Assembly: GCF_007991175.1 (NCBI RefSeq)
Contig: NZ_BJXV01000001.1
Coordinates: 372,001 to 436,000, forward strand
Direction: 5' to 3'
Length of the DNA: 64,000 nucleotides
Origin: Halovibrio variabilis
GTDB taxonomy: Bacteria; Pseudomonadota; Gammaproteobacteria; Pseudomonadales; Halomonadaceae
The first letter of the stretch is position 1. Each line of letters starts with the position of its first letter. The notes under the pieces are model-generated. The model was given only the letters and a program-made list of their open reading frames with translations, did no database searches and was not told the DNA's origin. The position numbers and the translations under genes were made by a program. Positions 44,258 to 53,807 of this stretch are shown in pieces.

Positions 44258-45841
44258 ATGACGGCGAGTAAAACACCCAATACTGCCTCCGGTACCCGTA
44301 TTGCTCCCAGCGGCCTGATGCGCTCCGGCCTTGTGGTCAGTGCCATGACCATGCTGTCGCGGGTGATGGGGCTGGCGCGAGATGTGGTGGTGGCCACCTT
44401 TTTGGGGGCAGGCAGCGGCGCCGATGCATTTTTTGTCGCGTTTAAAATCCCCAATTTTCTGCGCCGTCTGTTTGCCGAAGGTGCCTTCAATCAGGCCTTT
44501 GTGCCGGTGCTTTCGGAGTATTCCACCCAGCGCAGCCGGGAGGAAATTCGCGAGCTGTTGAATGCTACCGCTGGCAGCTTAACCGCGGTACTGGCGTTGA
44601 TCACCGCCTTGGCCATGCTCTGCGCGCCGTGGCTGGTGTGGGTGTTTGCGCCTGGTTTTGGACGTGACCCTGAAAAGCTGGCGCTGACTGCTGATATGTT
44701 GCGCTTAACTTTTCCCTATTTATTGCTGATTTCGCTCACCGCGTTTTCTGGCAGCGTGCTGAATACCTGGAGCCGTTTTGCGGTCCCCGCTTTTACGCCG
44801 GTGCTGCTTAACCTTTCGCTGATTGGCGCGGCGCTGTTGTTAATGCCGCTGATGGAAGAGCCTGCCATGGCGCTGGCCTGGGGCGTGCTAATCGCCGGGG
44901 CGGCCCAGCTGGTTTTTCAGGTGCCGTTTTTATTGCGTTTGGGGCTGATGCCCACGCCCTGGCCCAACTTTGCCCACGAGGGCGTGCGGCGCATTCTGAA
45001 ACTCATGGGGCCGGCGCTGTTCGGGGTCTCGGTATCGCAGATTAATCTGTTACTGGATACCGTTTTGGCGTCATTGTTGGCGGCAGGCAGCGTGTCGTGG
45101 CTTTACTACTCGGACCGTTTGGTGGAGCTGCCGCTGGGGGTTTTTGGGGTGGCGATTGGCACGGTGATTTTGCCCGCGCTGTCTAAGCGCCATGCGGAGC
45201 AGTCCAAAGAGCACTTTGCGGCGATGCTCGATTGGGCCATTCGCCTTGTATTGCTGTTAGGCTTACCCGCGGCACTCGCGCTGGCGGTGCTTGCCGAGCC
45301 GCTGTTGATCACGCTGTTTCATTACGGCGCGATGACCGACAACGATATCCAAATGGCGGCGATGAGCCTGCGAGCTTATGCTTTTGGCTTGGTGGCCTTT
45401 ATGCTGATTAAAGTATTGGCACCGGGGTTTTTCGCCCGTCAAGACACCAAAACCCCGGTCAAGGTGGGCATTATCGCCATGATCGCCAATATGGTGTTTA
45501 ACCTGCTGTTGATTTGGCCGCTGGCTCATGCGGGTTTAGCGCTAGCGACGGCACTTTCGGCGTTCTTAAATGCGGGCCTGCTGGGTTACCTACTGCATAA
45601 GCGGGGCGTGCTGGTGATCCAGCCCGGCTGGCAGCGCTTTTCTGTGCAGTTGGTGGGGGGGAGTGCCTTAATGTGCGCAGCACTTTATATGGTTGCCCCC
45701 GAGTGGCAGGCCTGGCTCACCTTTGGCCTTTGGCAGCGGGTAAGCTGGGTTGCCGGGCTAGTGGTGTTAGGCGGTGCGCTTTACTTTGCGTGGCTGGCAG
45801 CCCTGGGTTTGCGCTTCCGTCATTTTAAAATGCAATCGTAG
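44258..45841 (+). CDS. murJ: Lipid II flippase MurJ
   Basis: A 527-residue MVF/MOP-family membrane protein with 14 predicted helices, needed to flip the peptidoglycan precursor lipid II across the inner membrane. MTMLSRVMGLARDVVVATFLGAG, FKIPNFLRRLFAEGAFNQAFVP and TVILPALSKRHAEQSKEHF are typical MurJ motifs. An N-terminal extension of about 20 residues precedes the usual start; there is no good ribosome site, and the leader consists of short repeats. It lies between rpsT and ribF, the normal gammaproteobacterial order. Confidence 0.96.
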   Translation: MTASKTPNTASGTRIAPSGLMRSGLVVSAMTMLSRVMGLARDVVVATFLGAGSGADAFFVAFKIPNFLRRLFAEGAFNQAFVPVLSEYSTQRSREEIRELLNATAGSLTAVLALITALAMLCAPWLVWVFAPGFGRDPEKLALTADMLRLTFPYLLLISLTAFSGSVLNTWSRFAVPAFTPVLLNLSLIGAALLLMPLMEEPAMALAWGVLIAGAAQLVFQVPFLLRLGLMPTPWPNFAHEGVRRILKLMGPALFGVSVSQINLLLDTVLASLLAAGSVSWLYYSDRLVELPLGVFGVAIGTVILPALSKRHAEQSKEHFAAMLDWAIRLVLLLGLPAALALAVLAEPLLITLFHYGAMTDNDIQMAAMSLRAYAFGLVAFMLIKVLAPGFFARQDTKTPVKVGIIAMIANMVFNLLLIWPLAHAGLALATALSAFLNAGLLGYLLHKRGVLVIQPGWQRFSVQLVGGSALMCAALYMVAPEWQAWLTFGLWQRVSWVAGLVVLGGALYFAWLAALGLRFRHFKMQS

Positions 45842-45908
45842 CCCTGACCCTAGCGGGCGGGTTCGTTATAATCAGGGGCTTTATCGTCCTTCCAACGGCT
45901 GAGGTGCC

Positions 45909-46976
45909 ATGCGCGTCATTCGAGGTCTGCACAACTTGAAAGCGGCTCATCGTGGCTGCGTTGCCACTATCGGCAACTTCGATGGGGTGCACCGCGGCCA
46001 TCAAGCCATTCTGCAGCAGTGCCGTGAACACGCGGCGCGCTGGAGTGTACCGCTAACAGTGGTGGTGTTTGAGCCCCAACCGCGGGAGTTTTTCGCCGGT
46101 GACCAGGCGCCGCCGCGGTTAACCCGGCTGCGCGAAAAGGTGCGGCTACTGCGCGATTTCGGCGCGGAACAAGTGTTATGCCTGCCGTTCAACGATTCAC
46201 TGCGCAGCCTTACCGGGCGTGAATTTATCGACCAGGTGTTGATTGAAGGGCTGGGCGTTAAGCACTTGGTCGTGGGCGACGACTTCCGCTTTGGCTGCGA
46301 TCGCCGCGGCGATTTCGCGCTGCTGGCGGAGGTCGGGGGCGCACAGGAGTTTGGCGTTGAACATACCCGCACCTTCACCGTGGATAATGAGCGGGTGTCC
46401 AGTTCGCGGGTACGTACTTTGCTTGCCAGCGGTAACTTTTCCGCCGCCGCGCGTTTGCTGGGGCGCCCTTATTCGTTGCACGGCCGCGTGGTGCGCGACC
46501 AGCAGCTGGGGCGCACCATTGGCGTACCGACGGCTAACTTGCCATTGATGCCCCAGCCACTAACGCTGCGCGGCGTGTTCGCGGTGGTGGCGGAACTTGA
46601 AAATGGCGAGCGCCACCCGGCGGTGGCCAATGTCGGCTTTCGCCCTACGGTGGGGGCAAAACGGCCAACGCTAGAAGTACACCTGCTGGACTTCAAGGGC
46701 GACCTGTATGGCCAGCGGATGACGGTATACCCCTGCACACGCCTGCGGGGCGAGGTTAAGTTTGACGACCTTGACGCGCTGAAAACGCAAATTGAACATG
46801 ACCAAGCCCGCGCTCGCCAGTATTTTGCGGCGATGGTGGGTAAGCATGACTATTCGCTTCCGCTAGCCTCTGCCCCGCTTGGGCGTGAGGACATGTCTTC
46901 AAATGCGGCGTCTTCAAATACGATTCCTTCTGATTCTCCCTCGGCGGGAAACCCCGCTGATGCTAACGACGGCTGA
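45909..46976 (+). CDS. ribF: Bifunctional riboflavin kinase/FAD synthetase
   Basis: A 355-residue enzyme that phosphorylates riboflavin and adenylylates FMN. The N-terminal adenylyltransferase has [17 protein letters not shown] and the binding region [12 protein letters not shown]. The C-terminal kinase has [22 protein letters not shown] and [25 protein letters not shown]. The C-terminus is extended by a Ser/Asn-rich tail of about 35 residues. ileS follows after seven bases, so ribF, ileS, lspA and fkpB are probably one operon. Confidence 0.97.
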   Translation: MRVIRGLHNLKAAHRGCVATIGNFDGVHRGHQAILQQCREHAARWSVPLTVVVFEPQPREFFAGDQAPPRLTRLREKVRLLRDFGAEQVLCLPFNDSLRSLTGREFIDQVLIEGLGVKHLVVGDDFRFGCDRRGDFALLAEVGGAQEFGVEHTRTFTVDNERVSSSRVRTLLASGNFSAAARLLGRPYSLHGRVVRDQQLGRTIGVPTANLPLMPQPLTLRGVFAVVAELENGERHPAVANVGFRPTVGAKRPTLEVHLLDFKGDLYGQRMTVYPCTRLRGEVKFDDLDALKTQIEHDQARARQYFAAMVGKHDYSLPLASAPLGREDMSSNAASSNTIPSDSPSAGNPADANDG

Positions 46977-46983
46977 CCGGACT

Positions 46984-49821
46984 ATGGATTACAAGCACAC
47001 GCTGAATTTGCCTGAAACTGATTTTCCCATGCGCGGCATGCTGCCGAAGCAAGAGCCGGGGCGCGTTTCAAAATGGCAGGATATGAACATTTACCAGCGC
47101 CTGCGTGAAGCACGCGCGGGCGCGCCGTTGTTTGTGCTGCACGATGGCCCTCCCTACGCCAACGGCAGTATTCATATTGGTCACGCCGTTAATAAAATCC
47201 TCAAAGATATTATCGTCAAGTCGAAAAACTTAGCCGGTTTCGATGCCCCCTATGTGCCGGGCTGGGACTGCCACGGTTTGCCCATTGAGCACAAAGTAGA
47301 AACCACCCACGGCAAGCACCTGGCGCCAGCACATGCCCGCGAGCTGTGCCGTGAATACGCCGGCGCGCAAATCGAAACCCAGCTGGCTGACTTTGTGCGC
47401 TTGGGCATCATCGGCGATTGGGATCACCCTTACCGCAGCATGGACTTCGCCAACGAAGCGGGTGAGATTCGTGCCCTGGCGGAGATGGTCGAAGCGGGCT
47501 ATGTATTTAAAGGCTTGAAGCCGGTCAACTGGTGCTTTGATTGTGGCTCGGCGCTGGCGGAGGCCGAAGTCGAGTACGCCGATAAAAAGTCCGACGCCAT
47601 CGACGTCGCTTTCCCGGTGGAAGACGCCGATAAACTGGCCGCGGCCTTTGGCCTAAGCGAGCTTGCCAAGCCTGCTGCCGTGGTCATCTGGACCACCACG
47701 CCTTGGACCATTCCGGCCAACCAGGCACTAAATGTTCACCCCGAGTTCACCTATGCGCTGGTAGATACCGGTGAGCGCCTGTTACTGCTGGCTGAAGAGC
47801 TGGTGGAAAGCTGCCTTGAGCGCTATGAGCTAACCGGTGAGGTGATCGCCACCGCAAAAGGCGAAACGCTGGATTTAATCAACTTCCGCCACCCGTTCTA
47901 CGATCGCTTGTCGCCGGTCTATCTAGCCGATTACGTCGAGTCTGAAGTGGGCAGTACCGGTATTGTGCACTCGGCACCCTCTTACGGTATGGACGACTTT
48001 ATCACCTGCCGTGAGCATGGCATGGAGTTCGACGACATGCTCAACCCTGTGCAGGGCAATGGCGTTTACGCCGATGACCTGCCGTTTTTCGGCGGCCAGA
48101 TGATCTGGAAAGCCAACCCGCATATTGTTGAGAAACTTGGCGAAGTGGGCGCGCTGATGGCGCACAAAGTCATTACCCACAGCTATATGCACTGCTGGCG
48201 GCACAAAACCCCGGTAATCTACCGTGCCACCGCGCAGTGGTTTGTGGGCATGGATATTAAAGGTAACGACGGTAAAACCTTGCGCGAGCGTGCTCTGGAA
48301 GGCATCCAAGCAACGGCGTTTACCCCCGCTTGGGGCCAGGCGCGCCTGCATAGCATGATCGCCAATCGCCCGGACTGGTGTATCTCACGCCAGCGCAACT
48401 GGGGCGTGCCGATCCCGTTCTTCTTACACAAACAAACCGGCGAGCTGCACCCAGGCACCGTTGGGCTGATGGAAGAGGCCGCCAAACGCGTTGAGCAAGA
48501 AGGCATCGACGCCTGGTTCAAGCTCGAACCAGCAGAGCTACTGGGTGCAGAAGCGGCGGATTACGATAAGGTCACCGATACGCTGGATGTCTGGTTTGAT
48601 TCCGGCACCACGCACCGCCACGTACTGCGCGGCTCGCACCCCCATGGCCACGAAACCGGCCCGCGGGCTGATCTGTACTTAGAAGGCTCTGACCAGCACC
48701 GCGGCTGGTTCCACTCGTCGCTGCTGACCGGCTCGGCGATTGACGGCCATCCGCCGTATCGCCAACTGCTGACCCACGGCTTTACCGTTGATTCCCAGGG
48801 CCGCAAGCAGTCCAAGTCGCTGGGCAACGTGGTCGCGCCGCAAGAAGTGATGGATAAACTGGGCGGCGACATTCTGCGTTTGTGGGTTGCCTCCACCGAT
48901 TATTCCGGTGAAATGGCGGTCTCTGACGAGATTTTGAAGCGCACCTCCGATGTGTATCGGCGGATTCGTAACACCGCCCGCTTCCTGCTCTCGAACCTTA
49001 ACGGCTTCGACCCGGAACGTAATAAAGTCGCCTTTGGCGATATGCTGGCGCTGGATCAGTGGGTGGTGGACCGCGCCTTTCAGTTGCAGGCGCGGATCGA
49101 AACCGCCTATGAAGAGTACCGTTTTCTGGATGTATACCAGCAGGTGCACGGCTTCTGCGCCCGGGAATTGGGTGGCTTCTATCTAGACGTTATCAAAGAC
49201 CGCCAGTACACCACACAGACCGATTCGCTGGCGCGGCGCAGTGCGCAAACCGCGCTGTATCACGTGGTGGAAGCGCTGAGCCGCTGGATCGCGCCGATTC
49301 TCTCCTTCACTGCCGAGGAAATCCACGAGAATATCCCCGGTAAGCGCGGCGACAGTGTGCTGCTGGAGACCTACTACACTGAGCTGGGTAGCCTCGAAGA
49401 CGACGCCGAGCTGGGCAGGGCTTTTTGGGAGCAGGTGCTGGAGGTCAAGCACTCGGTCAACAAGTGCCTGGAAGACGCCCGGAACGCCAAAGTCATCAAA
49501 GGCAGCCTGGCAGCCGAGGTGACGCTGTACGTAAGTGATGAGCTGAAAGCGACGCTGGCCAAGCTGGGCGATGAGCTGCGCTTTGTGATGCTGACCAGCG
49601 AAGTCACGCTTAAGCCTCTTTCTGATGCACAAGCAGGCGCTGCCGAAGGCACTGAGCTAGACAGCTTGAAAGTGGCGGTTAAAGCCAGCGACAACACCAA
49701 GTGCGAGCGCTGCTGGCACCATCGCCCTGACGTCGGAACGCATGCTGATCATGTGGATCTATGTGGCCGCTGTATCAGCAACCTCCCCGAAGGCAGCGGT
49801 GAGGTTCGCTACTATGCCTGA
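46984..49821 (+). CDS. ileS: Isoleucyl-tRNA synthetase
   Basis: A 945-residue class I synthetase. HIGH motif: [12 protein letters not shown] (about residue 60). The editing domain follows ([12 protein letters not shown] and [12 protein letters not shown] types). The KMSKS loop reads KQSKS ([11 protein letters not shown]), a substitution at the second position. The C-terminal zinc site is CERCWHH with CGRCISN. ATG 46984 ([18 protein letters not shown]) matches the usual start and is preferred to an upstream frame extension into ribF. The end overlaps lspA by eight bases. Confidence 0.97.
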   Translation: MDYKHTLNLPETDFPMRGMLPKQEPGRVSKWQDMNIYQRLREARAGAPLFVLHDGPPYANGSIHIGHAVNKILKDIIVKSKNLAGFDAPYVPGWDCHGLPIEHKVETTHGKHLAPAHARELCREYAGAQIETQLADFVRLGIIGDWDHPYRSMDFANEAGEIRALAEMVEAGYVFKGLKPVNWCFDCGSALAEAEVEYADKKSDAIDVAFPVEDADKLAAAFGLSELAKPAAVVIWTTTPWTIPANQALNVHPEFTYALVDTGERLLLLAEELVESCLERYELTGEVIATAKGETLDLINFRHPFYDRLSPVYLADYVESEVGSTGIVHSAPSYGMDDFITCREHGMEFDDMLNPVQGNGVYADDLPFFGGQMIWKANPHIVEKLGEVGALMAHKVITHSYMHCWRHKTPVIYRATAQWFVGMDIKGNDGKTLRERALEGIQATAFTPAWGQARLHSMIANRPDWCISRQRNWGVPIPFFLHKQTGELHPGTVGLMEEAAKRVEQEGIDAWFKLEPAELLGAEAADYDKVTDTLDVWFDSGTTHRHVLRGSHPHGHETGPRADLYLEGSDQHRGWFHSSLLTGSAIDGHPPYRQLLTHGFTVDSQGRKQSKSLGNVVAPQEVMDKLGGDILRLWVASTDYSGEMAVSDEILKRTSDVYRRIRNTARFLLSNLNGFDPERNKVAFGDMLALDQWVVDRAFQLQARIETAYEEYRFLDVYQQVHGFCARELGGFYLDVIKDRQYTTQTDSLARRSAQTALYHVVEALSRWIAPILSFTAEEIHENIPGKRGDSVLLETYYTELGSLEDDAELGRAFWEQVLEVKHSVNKCLEDARNAKVIKGSLAAEVTLYVSDELKATLAKLGDELRFVMLTSEVTLKPLSDAQAGAAEGTELDSLKVAVKASDNTKCERCWHHRPDVGTHADHVDLCGRCISNLPEGSGEVRYYA

Positions 49822-50338
49822 TACAGGCGCGCGGGCGACGATGCAGCGGCCGCTGCGCTGGCTGTGGCTAGCAGTGGCGGTGATCGTGTTGGATTTGGTC
49901 ACCAAGTACATAGCCAGTAGCCAGTTGAGCTATGCGCAGCCGGTCGAGGTGCTGCCGTTCTTTAACCTGACCCTGCTGCACAATACCGGCGCGGCGTTCA
50001 GCTTTTTAGCCACGCATCCCGGCTGGCAGCGCTGGTTCTTCGCCATTATTGCCATTGGCGCCAGCGTGGGCCTAACGGTCTGGCTCTCGCGCATCAAACA
50101 TGACGAAAAGCTACTGGCGATAGCGCTACCGCTGATTATCGGTGGTGCCCTGGGGAATCTCTACGATCGCCTGGTACACGGCTATGTGATCGACTTTCTC
50201 TCCTTCCACGCCGCCGGGTGGTACTACCCGGCGTTTAACGTGGCGGATATCGCGATTACCCTAGGGGCGGTGGCGTTAATTTGGGAATCTATTATGGGTG
50301 AGCGGCGGCGTAAAAAGACGCACAGCGCTTCGCATTAA
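49814..50338 (+). CDS. lspA: Lipoprotein signal peptidase
   Basis: A 174-residue membrane aspartyl protease with four helices that cleaves prolipoprotein signal peptides (signal peptidase II). Family motifs: [46 protein letters not shown] and [11 protein letters not shown]; the last two hold the catalytic Asp pair. ATG 49814 lies within the last codons of ileS, with GAGG nine bases upstream, so translation is coupled. The ileS-lspA-fkpB-ispH order is the classical one. Confidence 0.97.
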   Translation: MPDTGARATMQRPLRWLWLAVAVIVLDLVTKYIASSQLSYAQPVEVLPFFNLTLLHNTGAAFSFLATHPGWQRWFFAIIAIGASVGLTVWLSRIKHDEKLLAIALPLIIGGALGNLYDRLVHGYVIDFLSFHAAGWYYPAFNVADIAITLGAVALIWESIMGERRRKKTHSASH

Positions 50339-50357
50339 CTGACTATTGAGAGCTGTA

Positions 50358-50804
50358 ATGAGCGACTATTTAATCGATGACGGCATGGAAGTGACGTTGC
50401 ACTTCACCTTAAAGCTTGAAGACGGCACCTTGGTGGACTCCACCAAAGACAAAGCCCCGGCCACGTTTGAATATGGTGACGGTAACCTGCCGCCCGGCTT
50501 TGAACACCCGATTAAAGGCATGGCCGCAGGTCAGGAGGGTACCTTTCAGATAACCCCTGAACACGCTTTTGGCCAGCACAACCCGCAGAATATTCAAACG
50601 CTGAAGCGTAAGGATTTTGGCGATCAAGAGGCGGAAATTGGTATGGTGATGTCGTTTGCCGATAAAGCGGGAACGGAACTGCCCGGCGTGGTCAAAACCA
50701 TCGACGGTGATCGTATCGAGGTAGACTTCAATCATCCGTTATCAGGTCGTACACTGACGTTTGAAGTCGAAGTGTTAGAGGTTAAACCGGTGACTACCCA
50801 TTAA
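50358..50804 (+). CDS. fkpB: FKBP-type peptidyl-prolyl isomerase (SlpA)
   Basis: A 148-residue SlyD-like [24 protein letters not shown] begins the FKBP fold; [20 protein letters not shown] leads to the insert-in-flap region, and [19 protein letters not shown] ends it. ATG 50358 is preferred to an upstream frame extension. It acts in the cytoplasm as a folding helper. It sits between lspA and ispH, as in E. coli. Confidence 0.96.
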   Translation: MSDYLIDDGMEVTLHFTLKLEDGTLVDSTKDKAPATFEYGDGNLPPGFEHPIKGMAAGQEGTFQITPEHAFGQHNPQNIQTLKRKDFGDQEAEIGMVMSFADKAGTELPGVVKTIDGDRIEVDFNHPLSGRTLTFEVEVLEVKPVTTH

Positions 50805-50872
50805 GCTCAGCCCACCACCTGGCGGCAGTCGAATTCACTAAAGCAGATGCGATATCGCATCAAGGCGCTCCT

Positions 50873-51898
50873 ATGAATTTACCCAGTACGCAGTCAACAA
50901 GTACTCAGCCAACAAGCACCCAGCCATCAGGGCCGTCACAGCCCATACAGATCAAGTTGGCTAATCCGCGCGGCTTTTGCGCCGGTGTTGATCGCGCGAT
51001 CGACATCGTCAACCGCGCACTGGATGTGTTCGGTCCGCCCATTTATGTGCGCCACGAGGTCGTCCATAACCGCTTTGTGGTCGAAACGCTGCGCGCCCGT
51101 GGGGCCGTATTCGTCGAAGAGCTCGACGAAGTGCCGGATGACGTCATTGTGATTTTCTCTGCCCACGGCGTTTCCCAGGCGGTGCAAGCCGACGCTGAGC
51201 GGCGTGGCTTGAAAGTGTTTGATGCCACCTGCCCGCTGGTAACCAAAGTGCACCTGGAAGTGTTGCGCTACGCCAAGCGTGGTCAGGAATGCATCTTGAT
51301 CGGCCATGAAGGCCACCCGGAAGTCGAAGGCACCATGGGGCGTTACGATACCTCCCACGGTGGGCGTATCTACTTGGTTGAAGACGAGCAAGACGTCGCT
51401 AAGCTAGAGGTGAATGATCCTTCCAAGCTGGCCTTTGTGACCCAAACCACGCTGTCGATGGATGACACCGCCAAGGTGATCGGTGCGCTGCGCGATAAGT
51501 TCGCCGAGATTCAGGGGCCGCGCAATGACGATATCTGCTACGCCACGCAAAATCGCCAGGATGCCGTGCGCGAGTTAGCCGCCCAAAGCGATCTAATGCT
51601 GGTAGTGGGTAGCCCCAACAGCTCAAATTCCAACCGCTTACAGGAACTCTCGGAGCGCATGGGCACACCCGCCTACTTGATCGATAACGCCGATCAGATC
51701 GACTCCCAGTGGCTTGAAAATGTCGCGCGTATAGGCATTACCGCGGGTGCCAGTGCCCCGGAAGTGCTGGTAAAAGGCGTCATTGCCAAGCTGCAAAGCA
51801 TGGGGGCTGCGTTACCCGAAGAGCTACAAGGTCGTGAAGAAACCATCACCTTCTCTATGCCAAAAGAGCTGCGTGAAAAGGTGATTGCCAGCAGCTAA
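50873..51898 (+). CDS. ispH: 4-hydroxy-3-methylbut-2-enyl diphosphate reductase
   Basis: A 341-residue iron-sulfur enzyme that performs the last step of the MEP isoprenoid pathway. The three cluster cysteines lie in [21 protein letters not shown] and [14 protein letters not shown]; the active-site Glu is in SAHGVSQAV and TTLS context downstream. The start is ATG with GGCGC upstream. A Ser/Thr/Gln/Pro-rich extension of about 22 residues ([14 protein letters not shown] type) precedes the usual start ([12 protein letters not shown]) and is absent from most homologues. Confidence 0.96.
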   Translation: MNLPSTQSTSTQPTSTQPSGPSQPIQIKLANPRGFCAGVDRAIDIVNRALDVFGPPIYVRHEVVHNRFVVETLRARGAVFVEELDEVPDDVIVIFSAHGVSQAVQADAERRGLKVFDATCPLVTKVHLEVLRYAKRGQECILIGHEGHPEVEGTMGRYDTSHGGRIYLVEDEQDVAKLEVNDPSKLAFVTQTTLSMDDTAKVIGALRDKFAEIQGPRNDDICYATQNRQDAVRELAAQSDLMLVVGSPNSSNSNRLQELSERMGTPAYLIDNADQIDSQWLENVARIGITAGASAPEVLVKGVIAKLQSMGAALPEELQGREETITFSMPKELREKVIASS

Positions 51899-51979
51899 GC
51901 AATCAGCAGCGGATGCAATGCGTATGAGTTTGCGACATACTGAAACGGTATGAGCCAACTAATACAGGAGCAGCGCTGC

Positions 51980-52396
51980 GTGTCCTATGTTTCTCATCCC
52001 TTCTCTGGCCGTTCTTTGCTGAATGGCCAGCGCGGCTTCACCCTGATTGAGCTGATGATCGTGGTCGTCATCATCGGCATCATTGCCGCCATTGCCTACC
52101 CCAGTTATACCCGCTACGTGCAAAAATCAGTGCGAACCGATGCTCACGCGGGCCTTATGCAGGCTGCTTCGCAGCTAGAGCGCTGCTATACAAGCACTTA
52201 TTCTTACGCTGGCTGTAACATTCCTGATGAGTCGCCCCACAAGAATTATGCCATTACGGTTGATACCGCTACTGGGGGTGGTTACACATTAACGGCGAGC
52301 ACTGAACAGAACGACGGCTGCAGTGAGAACCTCACATTAACAGCGCGGGGCGAAAGAAAGCCGAATGGCTCAGAGGGTGGCCCGGATTGCTGGTGA
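51980..52396 (+). CDS. pilE: Type IV pilin (PilE-like)
   Basis: A 138-residue type IV pilin. The prepilin peptidase site is G-FTLIEL in [20 protein letters not shown], with Glu5 present, preceded by a 19-residue leader. The C-terminal head has cysteine pairs ([18 protein letters not shown]...PDCW). I chose GTG 51980 because CAGGAG lies ten bases upstream; ATG 51950 would add 10 residues without a ribosome site. It opens a run of five pilin-like genes, after ispH, as seen in pseudomonads and relatives. Confidence 0.9.
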   Translation: MSYVSHPFSGRSLLNGQRGFTLIELMIVVVIIGIIAAIAYPSYTRYVQKSVRTDAHAGLMQAASQLERCYTSTYSYAGCNIPDESPHKNYAITVDTATGGGYTLTASTEQNDGCSENLTLTARGERKPNGSEGGPDCW

Positions 52397-52400
52397 TTCT

Positions 52401-52886
52401 ATGCTAAACCGCGGCTTCACGCTGATTGAGCTAATGATTACGTTGGCCATCGCGGCGATTCTCGCCACTATCGCGGTGCCGTCATTCTCCAATTTTATCG
52501 CTCGCCAGCAACTGGCAAGCGATGCGAATACAGTGTTGTCAGGACTAAATTACACCCGTAGCCAAGCGATTACACAGCGTATTGAAGTCAATTTTAAGAT
52601 TGAGAAGAACGATGATAGCTGGCGCTTTAGCGTCAAGCCTGAAGACGATAACGACACCTTGGCGCAGACGAGAAATGCCGTAGGCAACAGCTCTATACAG
52701 TTGGATGCTAATATAACGGTAAAATTTGAGGGGCTTGGTAAAGCTGTAAATTGCGGTAGTAGCGATTGTGAAATCAGGCTAGACCATTCGAGGTTAGAAG
52801 ATTGCCGTATCATTCTTGTTAATGGGCTAGGGCGTGTACGAAGCCTCACAAAGGATGAACGAGAACAAGAAGAGGCTTGCAGCTAA
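52401..52886 (+). CDS. fimT: Minor pilin FimT/GspH type
   Basis: A 161-residue pseudopilin. The leader MLNRG is followed by [24 protein letters not shown], the N-terminal helix, and IARQQLASDANTVLSGLNYTRSQAI, a pattern specific to GspH/FimT. The C-terminal domain contains two cysteine pairs (NCGSSDC; EDC...EACS). The ATG at 52401 lies just after the pilE-like stop. It probably primes pilus assembly or DNA uptake; FimT proteins of some competent bacteria bind DNA, which is a possible role here. Confidence 0.9.
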   Translation: MLNRGFTLIELMITLAIAAILATIAVPSFSNFIARQQLASDANTVLSGLNYTRSQAITQRIEVNFKIEKNDDSWRFSVKPEDDNDTLAQTRNAVGNSSIQLDANITVKFEGLGKAVNCGSSDCEIRLDHSRLEDCRIILVNGLGRVRSLTKDEREQEEACS

Positions 52887-53326
52887 TGGGGCAGTCCAGA
52901 TTGCGACAGCGAGGATTTTCATTATTAGAGGCCCTAATCGCGCTTTTGGTTCTCTCCATTGGTCTCATTGGTGTAGCGGCTATGCAGTTAAAAGCATTGC
53001 AGAGTGCCACCGCTGGCTACCAACGCTCGGTGGCAAGCGTCGCCGCTGTGGATGCTCAGGAGCGGCTCTGGGCTGAGTTGGCAAAAGACGAAGTTGATAG
53101 CTGCGTAAATATCAACCTAGAAGAGTTTCAGGAACGATGGAAAGATGACTGGTTTGCCGATAGTGACTCGAAGCCTTTGCGTAATGAGAATGGTGGCGAA
53201 AGCAGCATCGAAAGAGGCCGCGGCGAAGACGAATGCCAATTTACTGTAGTGGTGGTGCTGAACAATGATGAGAATGACCAATTCGACTACACCTTCCGTC
53301 TCCCAAGGCTTGAGGCACCGCAATGA
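52886..53326 (+). CDS. pilV: Minor pilin PilV
   Basis: A 146-residue minor pilin. RQRG-FSLLEALIALLVLSIGLIGVAAMQLKAL is the PilV-type leader and helix (FSLLE in place of FTLIE). The start ATG overlaps the previous stop by one base (TAATG); AGAGG lies upstream. PilV joins PilW and PilX in the tip complex that starts pilus assembly. Its head domain is short and charged. Confidence 0.92.
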   Translation: MGQSRLRQRGFSLLEALIALLVLSIGLIGVAAMQLKALQSATAGYQRSVASVAAVDAQERLWAELAKDEVDSCVNINLEEFQERWKDDWFADSDSKPLRNENGGESSIERGRGEDECQFTVVVVLNNDENDQFDYTFRLPRLEAPQ

Positions 53327-53796
53327 AACAGCGCCAATACGGGTTTACCCTAGTGGAGCTAATGGTCGCAATGGTCATCGGCACGGTGATTATCCTGGGC
53401 GCTGGTCAACTTTTTTTAACGACCTTTCAAACGTTTCAAACCGTTGACAAGATCAGTCGTAAACAAGAGTCATTAATTTTTGTGGTAAGTACTCTGACAG
53501 AAGCAGGTCGTAAAGGAGATATTGGAAACTACGCTATCGTTCCAGATGCGCGAAGCTCTGACAGCAGAACACGTTATTATTGTGTTTTGCAGGACGAGGT
53601 TGAAAATCAGCCTCTAGTTGATCTTGCCCAAGTTGATGACGAGAAAGCCTGCCCGGCGCTTTTTGAATCCAAAGGCGATACAGTAGTATCTCGCTTAATT
53701 ACGTTGCCTATTGGTGATTGCCGAGAAGACGTGAGTGAGACGTGCGATCGAATCACCTTCACCATCAGCGAGCGGAATAAAGTAATCACACAATAA
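53323..53796 (+). CDS. pilW: Minor pilin PilW-like, short form
   Basis: A 157-residue minor pilin. MKQRQYG-FTLVELMVAMVIGTVIILGAGQLFLTTF is the PilW type of start. PilW proteins are usually larger (often about 250-350 residues), so this is a short form. The start overlaps the pilV stop by four bases (ATGA). Three paired cysteines (YYCVL, KACPAL, DCREDVSETC) may form disulfides. It completes the V-W-X order of the minor pilin operon. Confidence 0.85.
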   Translation: MKQRQYGFTLVELMVAMVIGTVIILGAGQLFLTTFQTFQTVDKISRKQESLIFVVSTLTEAGRKGDIGNYAIVPDARSSDSRTRYYCVLQDEVENQPLVDLAQVDDEKACPALFESKGDTVVSRLITLPIGDCREDVSETCDRITFTISERNKVITQ

Positions 53797-53807
53797 AGGC
53801 CAGCCTC

